DNA of 64,000 nt, taken from positions 558,001 through 622,000 of the forward strand of contig NZ_CP102251.1 of NCBI RefSeq assembly GCF_025145285.1, written 5' to 3'. Positions 35,409 through 43,756 of the stretch are shown in pieces. The notes beneath the pieces were generated by a model. It ran no database searches. It saw only the letters and a list, made by a program, of their open reading frames with translations, and was not told where the DNA came from. Source of the DNA: Alistipes onderdonkii. GTDB taxonomy: Bacteria > Bacteroidota > Bacteroidia > Bacteroidales > Rikenellaceae. How positions within the stretch are numbered: the stretch's first letter is position 1; the number at the start of each line of letters is the position of its first letter. The position numbers were made by a program, and so were the translations under genes.

Positions 35409-36424
35409 CGGTCGACCAGCCGCGGCAGGGCATAGCCGCCCAGCGCGGCGGTTTCCACGGACGGGAAAGCAGGCATGGCGTCGCATTCGATGCGGTGGAA
35501 AACCGCATGCAAAAGCTGGTGCGAAAGCTGGTGCCCGGGCATCGTGACACTGCGCCGCAGGTGCCACCTGCCGTTGCCGAGCAATTCGCGGAACGCCGCC
35601 GTTGCAGCCAGCTCCGCGAAATCCGCAGCCTTGTCCGTTTCGATAAGCGGAAATTCATACAACCCCTGCCAGATATCGCCTCCGCCGCGACGGTGCAGCA
35701 GCGTCTGCCCGCCGCAGGTCACGTGCAGGTAGTTGAACCAACGGTCGCGCATCTTCCCGCGCCCCTGTTTTACGGGACGCACGCCCACCGTGCCCGCAGC
35801 CAGGGCGAGGCACCGTCCAGCCAGGGGGCAATCCCCGCACCGGGGCTGCGCGGGGGTACATTGCAGAGCCCCGAAATCCATGATCGCCTGGTTGTAAAGT
35901 CCCGGGCGGGAAGTATCCAGCTGCGACTGCGCCAACTCGGCGAACGCCCTCTTCCCTGCCGTCGTATCTATCGGCATCCCGATATCGAAAAGCCGTGCCA
36001 GCACCCGGTATACATTCCCGTCGACCACCGCGCACGGGGCGTCGTAAACGATCGAGCAGACGGCCGCCGCAGTATAGTCGCCCACGCCGCGCAGCGCGCG
36101 CACCTCCCCGTACGTGGCAGGGAACACCCCGCCGAACCGAGACACGACCTGCCTCGCGGCAGCATGGAGGTTGCGGGCACGGCTGTAATAGCCCAACCCC
36201 TGCCACAGTTTGAGCACCTCGTCCTCGGGCGCGGCTGCCAGTGCGGCGATGTCGGGGAACCGCTCCGTAAAGCGCAGGTAGTACTCCAATCCCTGCGCCA
36301 CGCGCGTCTGTTGCAGGATAACCTCCGAAAGCCATATCCGGTAAGGGTCGCGCGTGCGACGCCAGGGCAGGTCACGGCCTTCGCGGGCGAACCAGGATAG
36401 CAATATGTCGGAAATGTTCTCCAT
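35384..36424 (-). CDS. mutY: A/G-specific adenine glycosylase
   Basis: Removes adenine mispaired with 8-oxoguanine. 346 residues from the ATG at 36424 (MENISDILLSWFARE); upstream codons lie beyond the promoter. Helix-hairpin-helix: ALRGVGDYTAAAVCSIVYD with catalytic Asp in AVVDGNVYRVLARLF. The substrate-side Glu lies in IWLSEVILQQTRV. The 4Fe-4S cluster is C-x6-C-x2-C-x5-C in QCTPAQPRCGDCPLAGRC. The C-terminal NUDIX-like domain includes GDIWQGLYEFPLIE. Monocistronic with its own promoter. Confidence 0.95.
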   Translation of the reverse strand: MENISDILLSWFAREGRDLPWRRTRDPYRIWLSEVILQQTRVAQGLEYYLRFTERFPDIAALAAAPEDEVLKLWQGLGYYSRARNLHAAARQVVSRFGGVFPATYGEVRALRGVGDYTAAAVCSIVYDAPCAVVDGNVYRVLARLFDIGMPIDTTAGKRAFAELAQSQLDTSRPGLYNQAIMDFGALQCTPAQPRCGDCPLAGRCLALAAGTVGVRPVKQGRGKMRDRWFNYLHVTCGGQTLLHRRGGGDIWQGLYEFPLIETDKAADFAELAATAAFRELLGNGRWHLRRSVTMPGHQLSHQLLHAVFHRIECDAMPAFPSVETAALGGYALPRLVDRYLTKYQM

Positions 36425-36557
36425 CTTTCGGATGCAAAAGTTCCAATCAAATCTAACTATCTGACAGACAGCATAAGGTAAAAGTCGAGGTAATGATTTG
36501 TCAACTTTAAAGGCAGTGTCCTTTGTATTCCATTTTGACTTGTCAAAGACTCTATGG

Positions 36558-36589
36558 CAAAGATATGAAATAGCCGATAAAAAAGCAAA
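36558..36589 (-). promoter_or_regulatory. Promoter of mutY
   Basis: Minus strand TTTG (36589-36586), 20-base spacer, TATCTTTG (36565-36558). The -33 box lies inside the 3' arm of the terminator of the upstream RteC-like gene. Confidence 0.75.
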
Positions 36590-36615
36590 TGAAAAGAATT
36601 GTCTCATTTGCTTTT
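36579..36615 (-). terminator. Terminator after the first RteC-like gene
   Basis: Minus strand GCAAATGA, 11-base loop, TCATTTGC, then six T, extended by A:T pairs at the base. It shares DNA with the mutY -33 element. Confidence 0.8.
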
Positions 36616-36634
36616 CTCTAATTGGGCATTCCAG

Positions 36635-37255
36635 CTATCGCTGGCTATAGGCAATCAGATTGTTGCGCAGGAAATCCAGAAAACGGGTCAGGCGCAGCTT
36701 ACGGTTGACGACGGCATGGCGACACTGTTCCGGATTGTTGATACGGACGTTGAAAGTTCCGGAAAGCACATCGACAAGTGTCGCCAGATCGATCCGTGTG
36801 CCGTCGATGCGGCGTATGGCTCCGGAGAGTTGCAGAGCCGTAGCAAGTTCCATGATATCCGTAGGCGTGAATTGCTCGGAGAGGAACAGCGGCGATTTGG
36901 GGACTTCGGCCGACACCGGATCGGCGATGGACGGATAGCGAAGCCGGGTGAAAATCAGGCGGATCTCAAAATTCGTCAGTTGGATGGCGGATTTCAGCAG
37001 CGAGGCTTGCAGCGAGTGCTTATCGCAGATGCAATTCTTCAGTCGGCATAGCCGGGCGTCGGCGCGAATCAGTCGATGCAGAATTTCGAGCGGCGATTTC
37101 CGCAAATCCTGCGACAAGGCCTGCAATGCGTCGATGTAATCTTCATGGGCAGCATCGAACGCCTTGCGTTCCGAATCTGTCAGCCGTCGGTCGGGCGAGG
37201 TCGTGAGCAGCCTGATAAGCAGGCTTTCTTCGAGTTCAGATGTAGTTTGTGCCAT
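36635..37255 (-). CDS. RteC-like protein (copy 1)
   Basis: 206 residues, cytoplasmic, no signal peptide. The C-terminal half has the pattern of the RteC domain of Bacteroides conjugative transposons: LFLSEQFTPTDIMELATALQ, then an acidic/small stretch, FNVRINNPEQCRHAVVNRKL and LTRFLDFLRNNL. In CTnDOT, RteC activates the excision operon. Here no rteA/rteB two-component genes are adjacent, and a second RteC-like gene lies just upstream. Either remnants of an integrative element or reused regulators. Recognised from the domain pattern, not from an alignment. Confidence 0.6.
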   Translation of the reverse strand: MAQTTSELEESLLIRLLTTSPDRRLTDSERKAFDAAHEDYIDALQALSQDLRKSPLEILHRLIRADARLCRLKNCICDKHSLQASLLKSAIQLTNFEIRLIFTRLRYPSIADPVSAEVPKSPLFLSEQFTPTDIMELATALQLSGAIRRIDGTRIDLATLVDVLSGTFNVRINNPEQCRHAVVNRKLRLTRFLDFLRNNLIAYSQR

Positions 37256-37353
37256 AATAATATTTGGATTTCGGAGGTAAAGATGGGTGTTTTTCCGATG
37301 CCGATTTACATACGTAGACAGCTACGTAGTCATAAAAAATCGCCGAAAATAGT

Positions 37354-37962
37354 TTACTCATTCTCATCGTCGTTCAGGGTATGGAATATTACTTCTGTAA
37401 ACTTCGTGCGATCTTTTTTGCGTTCGAGAACACGGCGTTTGATGTCGCCCGGATTTCCGAGTTTGACATTCAGAAATTGTTCGAAAAGCTGAATAACCAG
37501 ATAAAACGGAGCTTCGCGACCGTCGGACAAGATAATAGGTCTTGGACTCATCAGATCGAAACTGCAAAGAATCTCCGACAGGTCGACAGCATGGTATTTT
37601 TTAGACCAATGGAGCGGCGACTGAGGTGCAGGCTCAGAGATAAAATACTGCGGATGTTCAAGGCGATAATACAACAAATCCGTTTCCGTCCGGATGAACT
37701 CAATAGCTTGATTTATAAACCGGGATAGATAATGCGGCGGCGGAGTGTCCCGTTCGGAAACCCGGCGAAGAAGGGAGCGGAATTGAACCTGCGTATAGTT
37801 CAAAGTCCTCAATGCCGATAGAGCATCCGTATCGTCGCAGATGGTCGTAGTCTGTTGTGCGAAATCGTGAAAGTAGTTTCGTAATCTGTTTTCCGAAACG
37901 GCCTTCCGAGTCAGCGACTTTAACAAAGCCCGATATAAGGATGTGCGTAACAATCTATCCAT
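37354..37962 (-). CDS. RteC-like protein (copy 2)
   Basis: 202 residues from the ATG at 37962 (MDRLLRTSLYRALLK); an ATG 66 bases upstream is possible. The same C-terminal architecture as its neighbour: LHWSKKYHAVDLSEILCSFD, VIQLFEQFLNVKLGNPGDIK, RRVLERKKDRTKFTEVIFHT. The first motif has the Trp typical of RteC domains, which the neighbour lacks (LFLSEQF). The region has lower GC than the chromosome around mutY and pyr genes, which suggests transfer. Probably a DNA-binding regulator, function unproven. Confidence 0.6.
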   Translation of the reverse strand: MDRLLRTSLYRALLKSLTRKAVSENRLRNYFHDFAQQTTTICDDTDALSALRTLNYTQVQFRSLLRRVSERDTPPPHYLSRFINQAIEFIRTETDLLYYRLEHPQYFISEPAPQSPLHWSKKYHAVDLSEILCSFDLMSPRPIILSDGREAPFYLVIQLFEQFLNVKLGNPGDIKRRVLERKKDRTKFTEVIFHTLNDDENE

Positions 37963-38117
37963 CTGTATTTGTATTTTTGACGGCTGGATGGCTTGACTAT
38001 TGCATGAGGAATTATCTGCGGCAAACAAAACGACCTATTTTCATCTTATTTATGTGACTGAGTGATGTTTATTGTAAAAAATATACTGGGATTTCTTCGG
38101 AATTTATTTTTTATATG

Positions 38118-38233
38118 TATCTTTGTACTGCTATCCGTTGAAAACGGGCAGCATTTGCTGCAGAGTAAACGTGGAAATTTACAGTAAGCGGCAGATTCAT
38201 AGTCCCGCGCCCGCAATGGGCGAGGTATTTTTT
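38118..38233 (+). ncRNA. Candidate structured small RNA
   Basis: A -7 box TATCTTTG at 38118-38125 (weak TTTC in the -33 region) is followed by four consecutive hairpins: CCGTT/AACGG, GCAGCA/TGCTGC, GTAAA/TTTAC and CGCCC/GGGCG, the last followed by AGGTATTTTTT like a terminator. Predicted transcript is about 100 bases. An antisense ORF of 98 codons covers the same DNA but looks spurious. The RteC-like context recalls small regulatory RNAs of Bacteroides conjugative transposons, but I cannot identify it. Confidence 0.35.
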
Positions 38234-38487
38234 CAGAAGCAACGACCTTAACGGGCGTGGGCTTTGTGTTATTGCTTACGGGTTTTCCACGACCTACTCT
38301 GCGTAATGCATCGCCCCGCCCGTTATTTTCCGGATAGCACAATTTTAATTTGAAGAATTATGCTATCTTTGCAGAAATATTATATTAATTACCGGAATCT
38401 TCTTGTATAATCAATAGAATTCTATAATTTCTCTTTGGCCGCAAAATTGATAAACATAAAAGATAAGTTGTAAGTGATTGAAAAAGA
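38234..38487. other. Non-coding stretch, partly structured
   Basis: No believable gene. AACGGGCG (about 38249) and CGCCCGTT (about 38320) form the ends of a long imperfect stem around GC-rich sequence; the remainder to 38487 is AT-rich. A TATCTTTG box lies at 38364-38371 on the plus strand with no gene behind it. Confidence 0.4.
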
Positions 38488-38515
38488 CCATAGCAGGCAC
38501 TTGCTACATATACAT
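38488..38515 (+). repeat. 28-base direct repeat, copy 1
   Basis: CCATAGCAGGCACTTGCTAC followed by ATATACAT. The second copy at 38693-38720 differs at about three positions. Each contains the inverted pair TAGCA...TGCTA. Confidence 0.7.
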
Positions 38516-38538
38516 TATTTGCGATATCAATTTTGTGA

Positions 38539-38572
38539 AACCCCGTATATTCTGAAAAGAGTTTACGGGGTT
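38539..38572. other. Hairpin between the direct repeats
   Basis: AACCCCGTA, 16-base loop, TACGGGGTT, with a weak T-rich tail on the plus strand. Terminator-like for a possible plus-strand transcript, but no gene is upstream. Confidence 0.45.
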
Positions 38573-38646
38573 ATTTCCTTGTATATTTTGTTTTAAGGCT
38601 GTTTTAATGGTGTTCGAATGCCTTAATAGCATTCACATATGGGCAC

Positions 38647-38683
38647 AAAAAGCCCGCACACCGGTTCCAGAATGGTGTGCGGG
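38647..38683 (-). terminator. Terminator of the N-glycan SusCD operon
   Basis: Minus strand CCCGCACACC, 11-base loop, GGTGTGCGGGC, then five T. It lies about 57 bases after the GH18 endoglycosidase stop. Confidence 0.88.
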
Positions 38684-38692
38684 TTGCAAACG

Positions 38693-38720
38693 CCATAGCA
38701 GACATTTGCTACATATACAG
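38693..38720 (+). repeat. 28-base direct repeat, copy 2
   Basis: CCATAGCAGACATTTGCTAC followed by ATATACAG; 205 bases from copy 1, same orientation, just after the 3' end of the GH18 gene. Confidence 0.7.
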
Positions 38721-38739
38721 AATACGCACCGTTCTGAAC

Positions 38740-39783
38740 TTATTGCACATCAGCATACGTAATCGTTGTACCAGGGCCACCCGTAGACCAATCCTTGGCA
38801 TAACCGCTTGCGGGAGAGCTGGCACGGCTGACTGTAAGACCGATGCCTTCGCCAATCTTCTGAATCGCTGCAAGAGGGTCACGATTAGTTTGGACACGCA
38901 AGTCGTAGGTCATGATCGCACCCATACCATCCGTTTTCGATTGTGCCGACCGATTCTTGATCTGGTTAAGAGTAATTGCATTATAACTCTGATTCAGGTT
39001 AATCGCCTGTGCAGACCATTTAGCATTGGTCCACGGAGAAGATGGCGATACATAAACATTGGGACCGAAATAAGCATACCATCCGTAGTCACAAGCGGCA
39101 ACAGCAGCCGAGGACAACGACGATGCATAGCCGATGTAGAATACGGTAATCAGTTTGTGCTCATTGGGGAAACGTGCATCGAGTTTCTCGCGCAGTTTTA
39201 ACACCAGACCGCTGAATGACCCGGATACTGACGAGGGGAAATTGGAGTTTTCGCCATACTTGGACCATTCGTCGTCGAAGTCGATGCCATCGAGCTGGTA
39301 CTCTTCGACAGCCCAAGCCAGAATCTCTGCGAACTTCTCCTGATTGGCTTCCGTCAGGTTGCCGACTCCGACACCCTTGTGGTTGCCGAGGATGGAGAGC
39401 AGTACCTTGCCTCCGTCCTGACGGATCGGCTGCACGTACTTGTAATGGCCGGTCGTAGTCGATCCGGCGGACGGAACCAGTACTTCGGTTACATTGTCGT
39501 TCAGGTAAAGGCAGGGTTCACTGCCGTTGTCATTGATATTGGCCGCGAATACCTTCGTGATCTTGAAGAACGGGGTGTTGTCCGCATTGCGATACATCAG
39601 AACATTCAACGGATTGGTGTCGTTGACTTCGATGTAGGCCGTAGGAGCCGGAGTATCCCCGGCCGCACGTGTTACGATGGTTGCCGCAGCGTTATCCGCT
39701 TCCGGTTCAACGTCCTTGGTGCAGGACGAAATCAGAGTTGCCACTGCGAAGAGTGACGTCATAAACATAAATGATTTTTTCAT
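38740..39783 (-). CDS. GH18 endo-beta-N-acetylglucosaminidase (EndoF/EndoH type)
   Basis: Cleaves between the two core GlcNAc residues of N-glycans. 347 residues from the ATG at 39783 (MKKSFMFMTSLFAVA) with lipobox ISSC (Cys21), so surface-anchored. The catalytic motif LDGIDFDDEW is intact, with the proton donor Glu at about residue 172; this is the D-G-x-D-x-D-x-E box of GH18 and closely resembles the EndoH type. Supporting strand: KVLLSILGNHKGVG. It is the last gene of the left arm. Together with GH92/GH125/GH130 on the right arm it points to high-mannose N-glycans. Resembles EndoBT-3987 in role. Confidence 0.93.
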   Translation of the reverse strand: MKKSFMFMTSLFAVATLISSCTKDVEPEADNAAATIVTRAAGDTPAPTAYIEVNDTNPLNVLMYRNADNTPFFKITKVFAANINDNGSEPCLYLNDNVTEVLVPSAGSTTTGHYKYVQPIRQDGGKVLLSILGNHKGVGVGNLTEANQEKFAEILAWAVEEYQLDGIDFDDEWSKYGENSNFPSSVSGSFSGLVLKLREKLDARFPNEHKLITVFYIGYASSLSSAAVAACDYGWYAYFGPNVYVSPSSPWTNAKWSAQAINLNQSYNAITLNQIKNRSAQSKTDGMGAIMTYDLRVQTNRDPLAAIQKIGEGIGLTVSRASSPASGYAKDWSTGGPGTTITYADVQ

Positions 39784-39847
39784 AGTTGTAATAGTTTTGG
39801 TTGAAATTTTGATTATGGGTGCGAACCCTGCATATGTTTCTTTCTGT

Positions 39848-41458
39848 TTACCAATCTTTTGCGAATGTATCATAGTTTTTACTTCCTTGCCGATATATTC
39901 CGGGAATACGCATCATTACGTTATAGCCGTAAGGCGCTTCAAAATTCTCGTCATATGCAAGATACATATAGATATTGCCTATGACGTCAATGCAACCGCT
40001 TTCCGCATCCATGGCCTTTGGCAATGACAAATCATCGAAGACAATGATATCACTCTGTCGCTCTAAGTTCCACAATATGAGATTCATCGACCACAAATCC
40101 ATATTCATGTCTATGTATAAGTCACTTCTGGTCGAATAATACGGCACATTGACATTTCCGTAGCGAGATTCCTCCAATCCGGCAAATGGTTTGCGGGAAT
40201 ACACTTGTTCGTAGGAGGTGAATTGATTATACGGATTAATGAATCTGATCGGTTCATTTTCAGAAACATAACCGTGCCAAGCATAGTCGATCAGTTCGCC
40301 GACGGCAATGCCATCTGTAAGGTTCGTGTCGTAAAACGATTCGGTAGGCTCTTCGTAATCGACCACGGTCAGCATCTTGTCGGGCAGGGCTGCGCGCAGA
40401 GCCCGGATCAGCTTGGGGTACGAAGCGGTATTAACCGCAGGCATTCCCTCCTTGCCATAGCCGGAACCGCGATCCCAGAGGTTTACGCCGTCGAGCCGGT
40501 AGGTCGTAATGAAGATTCTGACCTGTTCCGCGAAATCGGCGATCTGCGCATCGGTCATATTGCAGAACCCCAAACCACTGCCGCCGCCTTCGATGCAGAC
40601 GCACACCTTCCGACCTTTATCCTGCATTTGGCGAATGTATTTGTCGGCATGTTCTACCGTATAACGCAAGTCGGAGGTCAGAGAAAAGAGCGCGCGCTTC
40701 GAGTCCGGGTCATAGCCGACCTGAGCTATCCGCAAATTGACGATATTCCCCAAAGAGGCCCTGTAGACCGATTCGAAAGTATTCATGTCCTGTTTTTCCC
40801 AGGCTACGTAGTCGGCATAATGCGCCTGCACCTCGCCAGTGTTGAGATAAAACACGGTTGTCCACTCGGTATCCAGTTCTATATTATGAAGGTCATCGCC
40901 ATCCTGATAGATGTTCTCGTCGAATTCCCGGACAGTTACCCCGTAATAAAGCACATGCTGCTCGTTTTCGGAGATATTGACAACGACTGGCATCAGATAG
41001 ATGCCCGGCGTCAATCCGTCGGATTCGATTGTCAAATCGAGTTTTTCCGAAACTCGTGTTCCTGCCGGAATCGTGATTTTACCGCCGTTAGCTAATTTGA
41101 TATTGGCAACAGGCAACGGTTGCAGATTGGCCTTGTTGTCGGCATTGTAATCTGCTACCAGTGACGGGTTGGGTGTCGCTGTCAGCGTTAATGCTTGCGA
41201 TGCCGCTTGATTGAGCCGGTAATAGATCTTATCGGAAACAGCATCTTCATTGCCTTCGGTAAGATGAATGGGCACTCGGTCTCGCAGCGATTTCGAACTG
41301 CGCAGCGTACCGGCAACCGTCTCCAGTGTTTCCTTATCGGGTTTTTGCCCTGTAGCGTAGGTGATTTCATCCGTACTACAGGACGTAACGAAAGCCGTTA
41401 TCGCTACACATAACAGTCCGCCCCGGAGTAATTGGCTTATTATATTTTTCATTTTCAT
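39848..41458 (-). CDS. GH18-fold lipoprotein with a broken catalytic motif (probable glycan-binding protein)
   Basis: 536 residues; start taken at 41458 (MKMKNIISQLLRGG), ATG at 41467 also possible. Lipobox VTSC. An N-terminal DUF1735-like domain (about residues 45-175, TPNPSLVADYNADNKA, GKITIPAGTRVSEKLDLTIE) precedes a GH18-like barrel. The motif that should read DGxDxDxE is LDGVNLWDRGSGYG: the Asp ladder is lost and the catalytic Glu is replaced by Arg. It is therefore predicted inactive and likely a surface glycan-binding protein, as known for GH18-like members of Bacteroides N-glycan loci. It lies between the LamG protein and the active GH18. Confidence 0.85.
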   Translation of the reverse strand: MKMKNIISQLLRGGLLCVAITAFVTSCSTDEITYATGQKPDKETLETVAGTLRSSKSLRDRVPIHLTEGNEDAVSDKIYYRLNQAASQALTLTATPNPSLVADYNADNKANLQPLPVANIKLANGGKITIPAGTRVSEKLDLTIESDGLTPGIYLMPVVVNISENEQHVLYYGVTVREFDENIYQDGDDLHNIELDTEWTTVFYLNTGEVQAHYADYVAWEKQDMNTFESVYRASLGNIVNLRIAQVGYDPDSKRALFSLTSDLRYTVEHADKYIRQMQDKGRKVCVCIEGGGSGLGFCNMTDAQIADFAEQVRIFITTYRLDGVNLWDRGSGYGKEGMPAVNTASYPKLIRALRAALPDKMLTVVDYEEPTESFYDTNLTDGIAVGELIDYAWHGYVSENEPIRFINPYNQFTSYEQVYSRKPFAGLEESRYGNVNVPYYSTRSDLYIDMNMDLWSMNLILWNLERQSDIIVFDDLSLPKAMDAESGCIDVIGNIYMYLAYDENFEAPYGYNVMMRIPGIYRQGSKNYDTFAKDW

Positions 41459-41473
41459 AATCGACATTTTAGA

Positions 41474-42787
41474 TTACTCTTTATTGATTTGGGGAACTTC
41501 AATGCCGTTGGGCCAGTCAAGGTCTTTTTCAGCTACAGCGTCGTTGCCATTGCCGGTCCAGTCCTTGATGACGTTACCTTCGCCCTCGTCAAATTTCCAG
41601 TAGCCGATCAGGCCGGGAGTTTTGGGATCGACATCGTACATATTGTCCCAAATTTCCTGTTCGCTGCGGGCTACCGACCAGACACGCACTTCGGTAATAT
41701 CGCCGTTGAGCTGGCGCGAGTCGTCATAAGACTTGCCGAGGAAGAACTGGCGGAAATTACTCCAGTCCTTGTAGTCCTTATACGTTTCCGGGTCTTGCAG
41801 GTAGAGATCGTAGAAGGCGCGCCCCGCAAGGTTGAACGGTGTCGAGGCCGAATTGCCGAGATCGGTGCCCCGGCTCTGGAGCTTGCCGTTGACGTAGATG
41901 CAGACTTCACGCGTAGCATAACTGTAGGTGGCAGCAATGTGGTACCACTCCCCGGGATTGAGCAGTTTCGTCTCGTCCTTCTTGGGGAATTTCCCGAAGC
42001 CCGGGGTCTGAGCTGCATCGCCCGAACCGTCGAACTGGATCTGCTGGCGCGGGAACGAAGCGTCGCCGATGCGCAGCAGCAGGTAGTTTTCGACACCCAT
42101 GATCGTCGAAATCTCGGAATGCTTCGAAAAGTCGTCCACACGGATAATCGCCTCGTAGGTTACGGCCATCAGGTTGTTGAACAACATACTGCCCTCCGAA
42201 GCCTTGTCGAGCGTCGGGAAATTGATCCAGTTGTCGCGCAGCGAGGCCGCCGAGGTGATGGCCGAGGAGCGTTTCACCAGATAGTAGGCCGTCGCGGAGC
42301 TGTGCAGCTTCGCAACACCCCCGCCGACATCGGCAATCGTCACGGGCAGCAGGTAGGTCTGGTCGATGGGCAGTTCCTCGACCTCGCCCGAGCCGTCGAG
42401 ATTTTTCAGTTTCAAGGTCACGGCATCCGAGATGGTCTTGCCGGCCGGAATCGTGAGTTCGGTCACCGATAGTTCATAATATTTCGCATCGAGCATCGTC
42501 CACGACGTATTGTGCCGGGCATTGTAGGTTTCGACCAGCGACGGATCGACTTCGACGCCGACGCTGACCGCCTGCGAGGCGGGATAGCTCAGCACGACGG
42601 AAAAGGTCTTCGGCAGATCGGGCAGCGTCTTCTTGAACGTCGTGACCTGTGTGTCGCTGTTCTCCGAAACATTGAGGTAGACCACATTGTCGAAAGGCGA
42701 TTTATTATCGTATTCGTCGTTTTTACAGCCCGTGAAAGCTACAGCCAGCAGGGCCGCCGCTAAAAGATATGGATTGTTCCTTTTCAT
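41474..42787 (-). CDS. DUF1735/LamG-domain surface lipoprotein
   Basis: 437 residues; lipobox FTGC (Cys21). The N-terminal DUF1735-like domain (about 55-170: VDPSLVETYNARHNTSWTML, LTIPAGKTISDAVTLKLKNL) is followed by a concanavalin A-like/LamG_3 domain (about 195-435), seen in EWYHIAATYSYATREVCIYV, NGKLQSRG, GDITEVRVWSVARSEQEIWD and GLIGYWKFDEGEGNVIKDWT. No catalytic motif. Likely binds glycan at the surface beside SusD. Six bases separate it from the next gene. Confidence 0.88.
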   Translation of the reverse strand: MKRNNPYLLAAALLAVAFTGCKNDEYDNKSPFDNVVYLNVSENSDTQVTTFKKTLPDLPKTFSVVLSYPASQAVSVGVEVDPSLVETYNARHNTSWTMLDAKYYELSVTELTIPAGKTISDAVTLKLKNLDGSGEVEELPIDQTYLLPVTIADVGGGVAKLHSSATAYYLVKRSSAITSAASLRDNWINFPTLDKASEGSMLFNNLMAVTYEAIIRVDDFSKHSEISTIMGVENYLLLRIGDASFPRQQIQFDGSGDAAQTPGFGKFPKKDETKLLNPGEWYHIAATYSYATREVCIYVNGKLQSRGTDLGNSASTPFNLAGRAFYDLYLQDPETYKDYKDWSNFRQFFLGKSYDDSRQLNGDITEVRVWSVARSEQEIWDNMYDVDPKTPGLIGYWKFDEGEGNVIKDWTGNGNDAVAEKDLDWPNGIEVPQINKE

Positions 42788-42796
42788 AGCTTTCGG

Positions 42797-43750
42797 TTAT
42801 TTGGATGGGTTCAAGGTCTGTATTGCTTGCCGGGTAAGCGGATAGATAAACTCGGCACCGAAATAGTCTGCATTGACACTATAGATACAAAGACCGGCCA
42901 ATGGCTGCGGTCCGATTTCGGGAATGCGTATTGTCAATGCAGAAATCGCATCCGCAGCACCCTTATCCTCATCCGTAAATTCGTATTCAGTCATGGCCCC
43001 GAGTAACAGTTTATTGCACGGAACGGCGCCGGCACTCAGAGCGCGAAGGACTTGTAACTTTAAGTCAGTAGCGTTGTCCGTCTCTTTTGTATCGAGTACG
43101 AAATAGTCGACCTTGCTCCGGTCTGCCGGGGTGAGGAACTGGGGATCGCCCTCGAAAAGCAGCAACAGCTCCTTGCCGGGACCGGCCACGGCGGCGAACT
43201 TCTCCATGAAGAGCGATGCCACGGCCTTCTGCGCCGCCTGTTCGGCATCGGATCCGAAAACGGGAATCCCCGAAAAAGAGAGTCCGTCGAGATCCAGTTC
43301 GCGGGTGCGGGCGACGACCTTATCCAAATAGGCGCCCAAAGCGGTCAAGTCCGTAAATTCGGCGCTGCGCGAAGCGTAATCGACAAAATAGACGGCGCGC
43401 GTCCCTTTTTCCTTGAGCACGGTGAGGTCTTCCCGGTCATATTCCGAAAAATTGTCGGCATTGGTCAGCGACACGACGTCCAGCGAGTCGGGAAGGCTGC
43501 GCAGGCAGTCCTTTTCGCTTGTGGCGACGGGTGCGCCGTTGGCGAAACTGGCGAAAACGAGCGTATGTTCGCTTTGTTTGTACTCCCGAAGTGCGGCTGT
43601 GTATTGCGCCCATAGTTCGGGATCCTGCTCGTCGGGACGCTGCGTTGTCTGGGTTACGCTTTCCGTCTCCGTCCAGTCGTTGCACGAAGCGAAGAAAAGT
43701 CCCATGAGAAGCATCGTTCCCCAGAGTGATAATCTATTTATTCTTTTCAT
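42797..43750 (-). CDS. Second GH18-like lipoprotein lacking catalytic residues
   Basis: 317 residues; lipobox FASC (Cys23). The barrel resembles GH18 endoglycosidases (LVFASFANG near residue 64, TRAVYFVDYA, ELDLDGLSFSGIPVFG). The catalytic box position reads LDGLSFSGI, with neither the second and third Asp nor the Glu, so it should not hydrolyse. Probably a second glycan-binding protein evolved from a GH18. It is encoded six bases after susD and nine before the LamG gene, in the same operon. Confidence 0.8.
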   Translation of the reverse strand: MKRINRLSLWGTMLLMGLFFASCNDWTETESVTQTTQRPDEQDPELWAQYTAALREYKQSEHTLVFASFANGAPVATSEKDCLRSLPDSLDVVSLTNADNFSEYDREDLTVLKEKGTRAVYFVDYASRSAEFTDLTALGAYLDKVVARTRELDLDGLSFSGIPVFGSDAEQAAQKAVASLFMEKFAAVAGPGKELLLLFEGDPQFLTPADRSKVDYFVLDTKETDNATDLKLQVLRALSAGAVPCNKLLLGAMTEYEFTDEDKGAADAISALTIRIPEIGPQPLAGLCIYSVNADYFGAEFIYPLTRQAIQTLNPSK

Positions 43751-43756
43751 AACGGC

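Noticed and set aside
38046..38342. 98-codon minus-strand ORF
   Set aside because: It lies over the four-hairpin structured block, has no recognisable domain and an unusual composition; more likely non-coding DNA.
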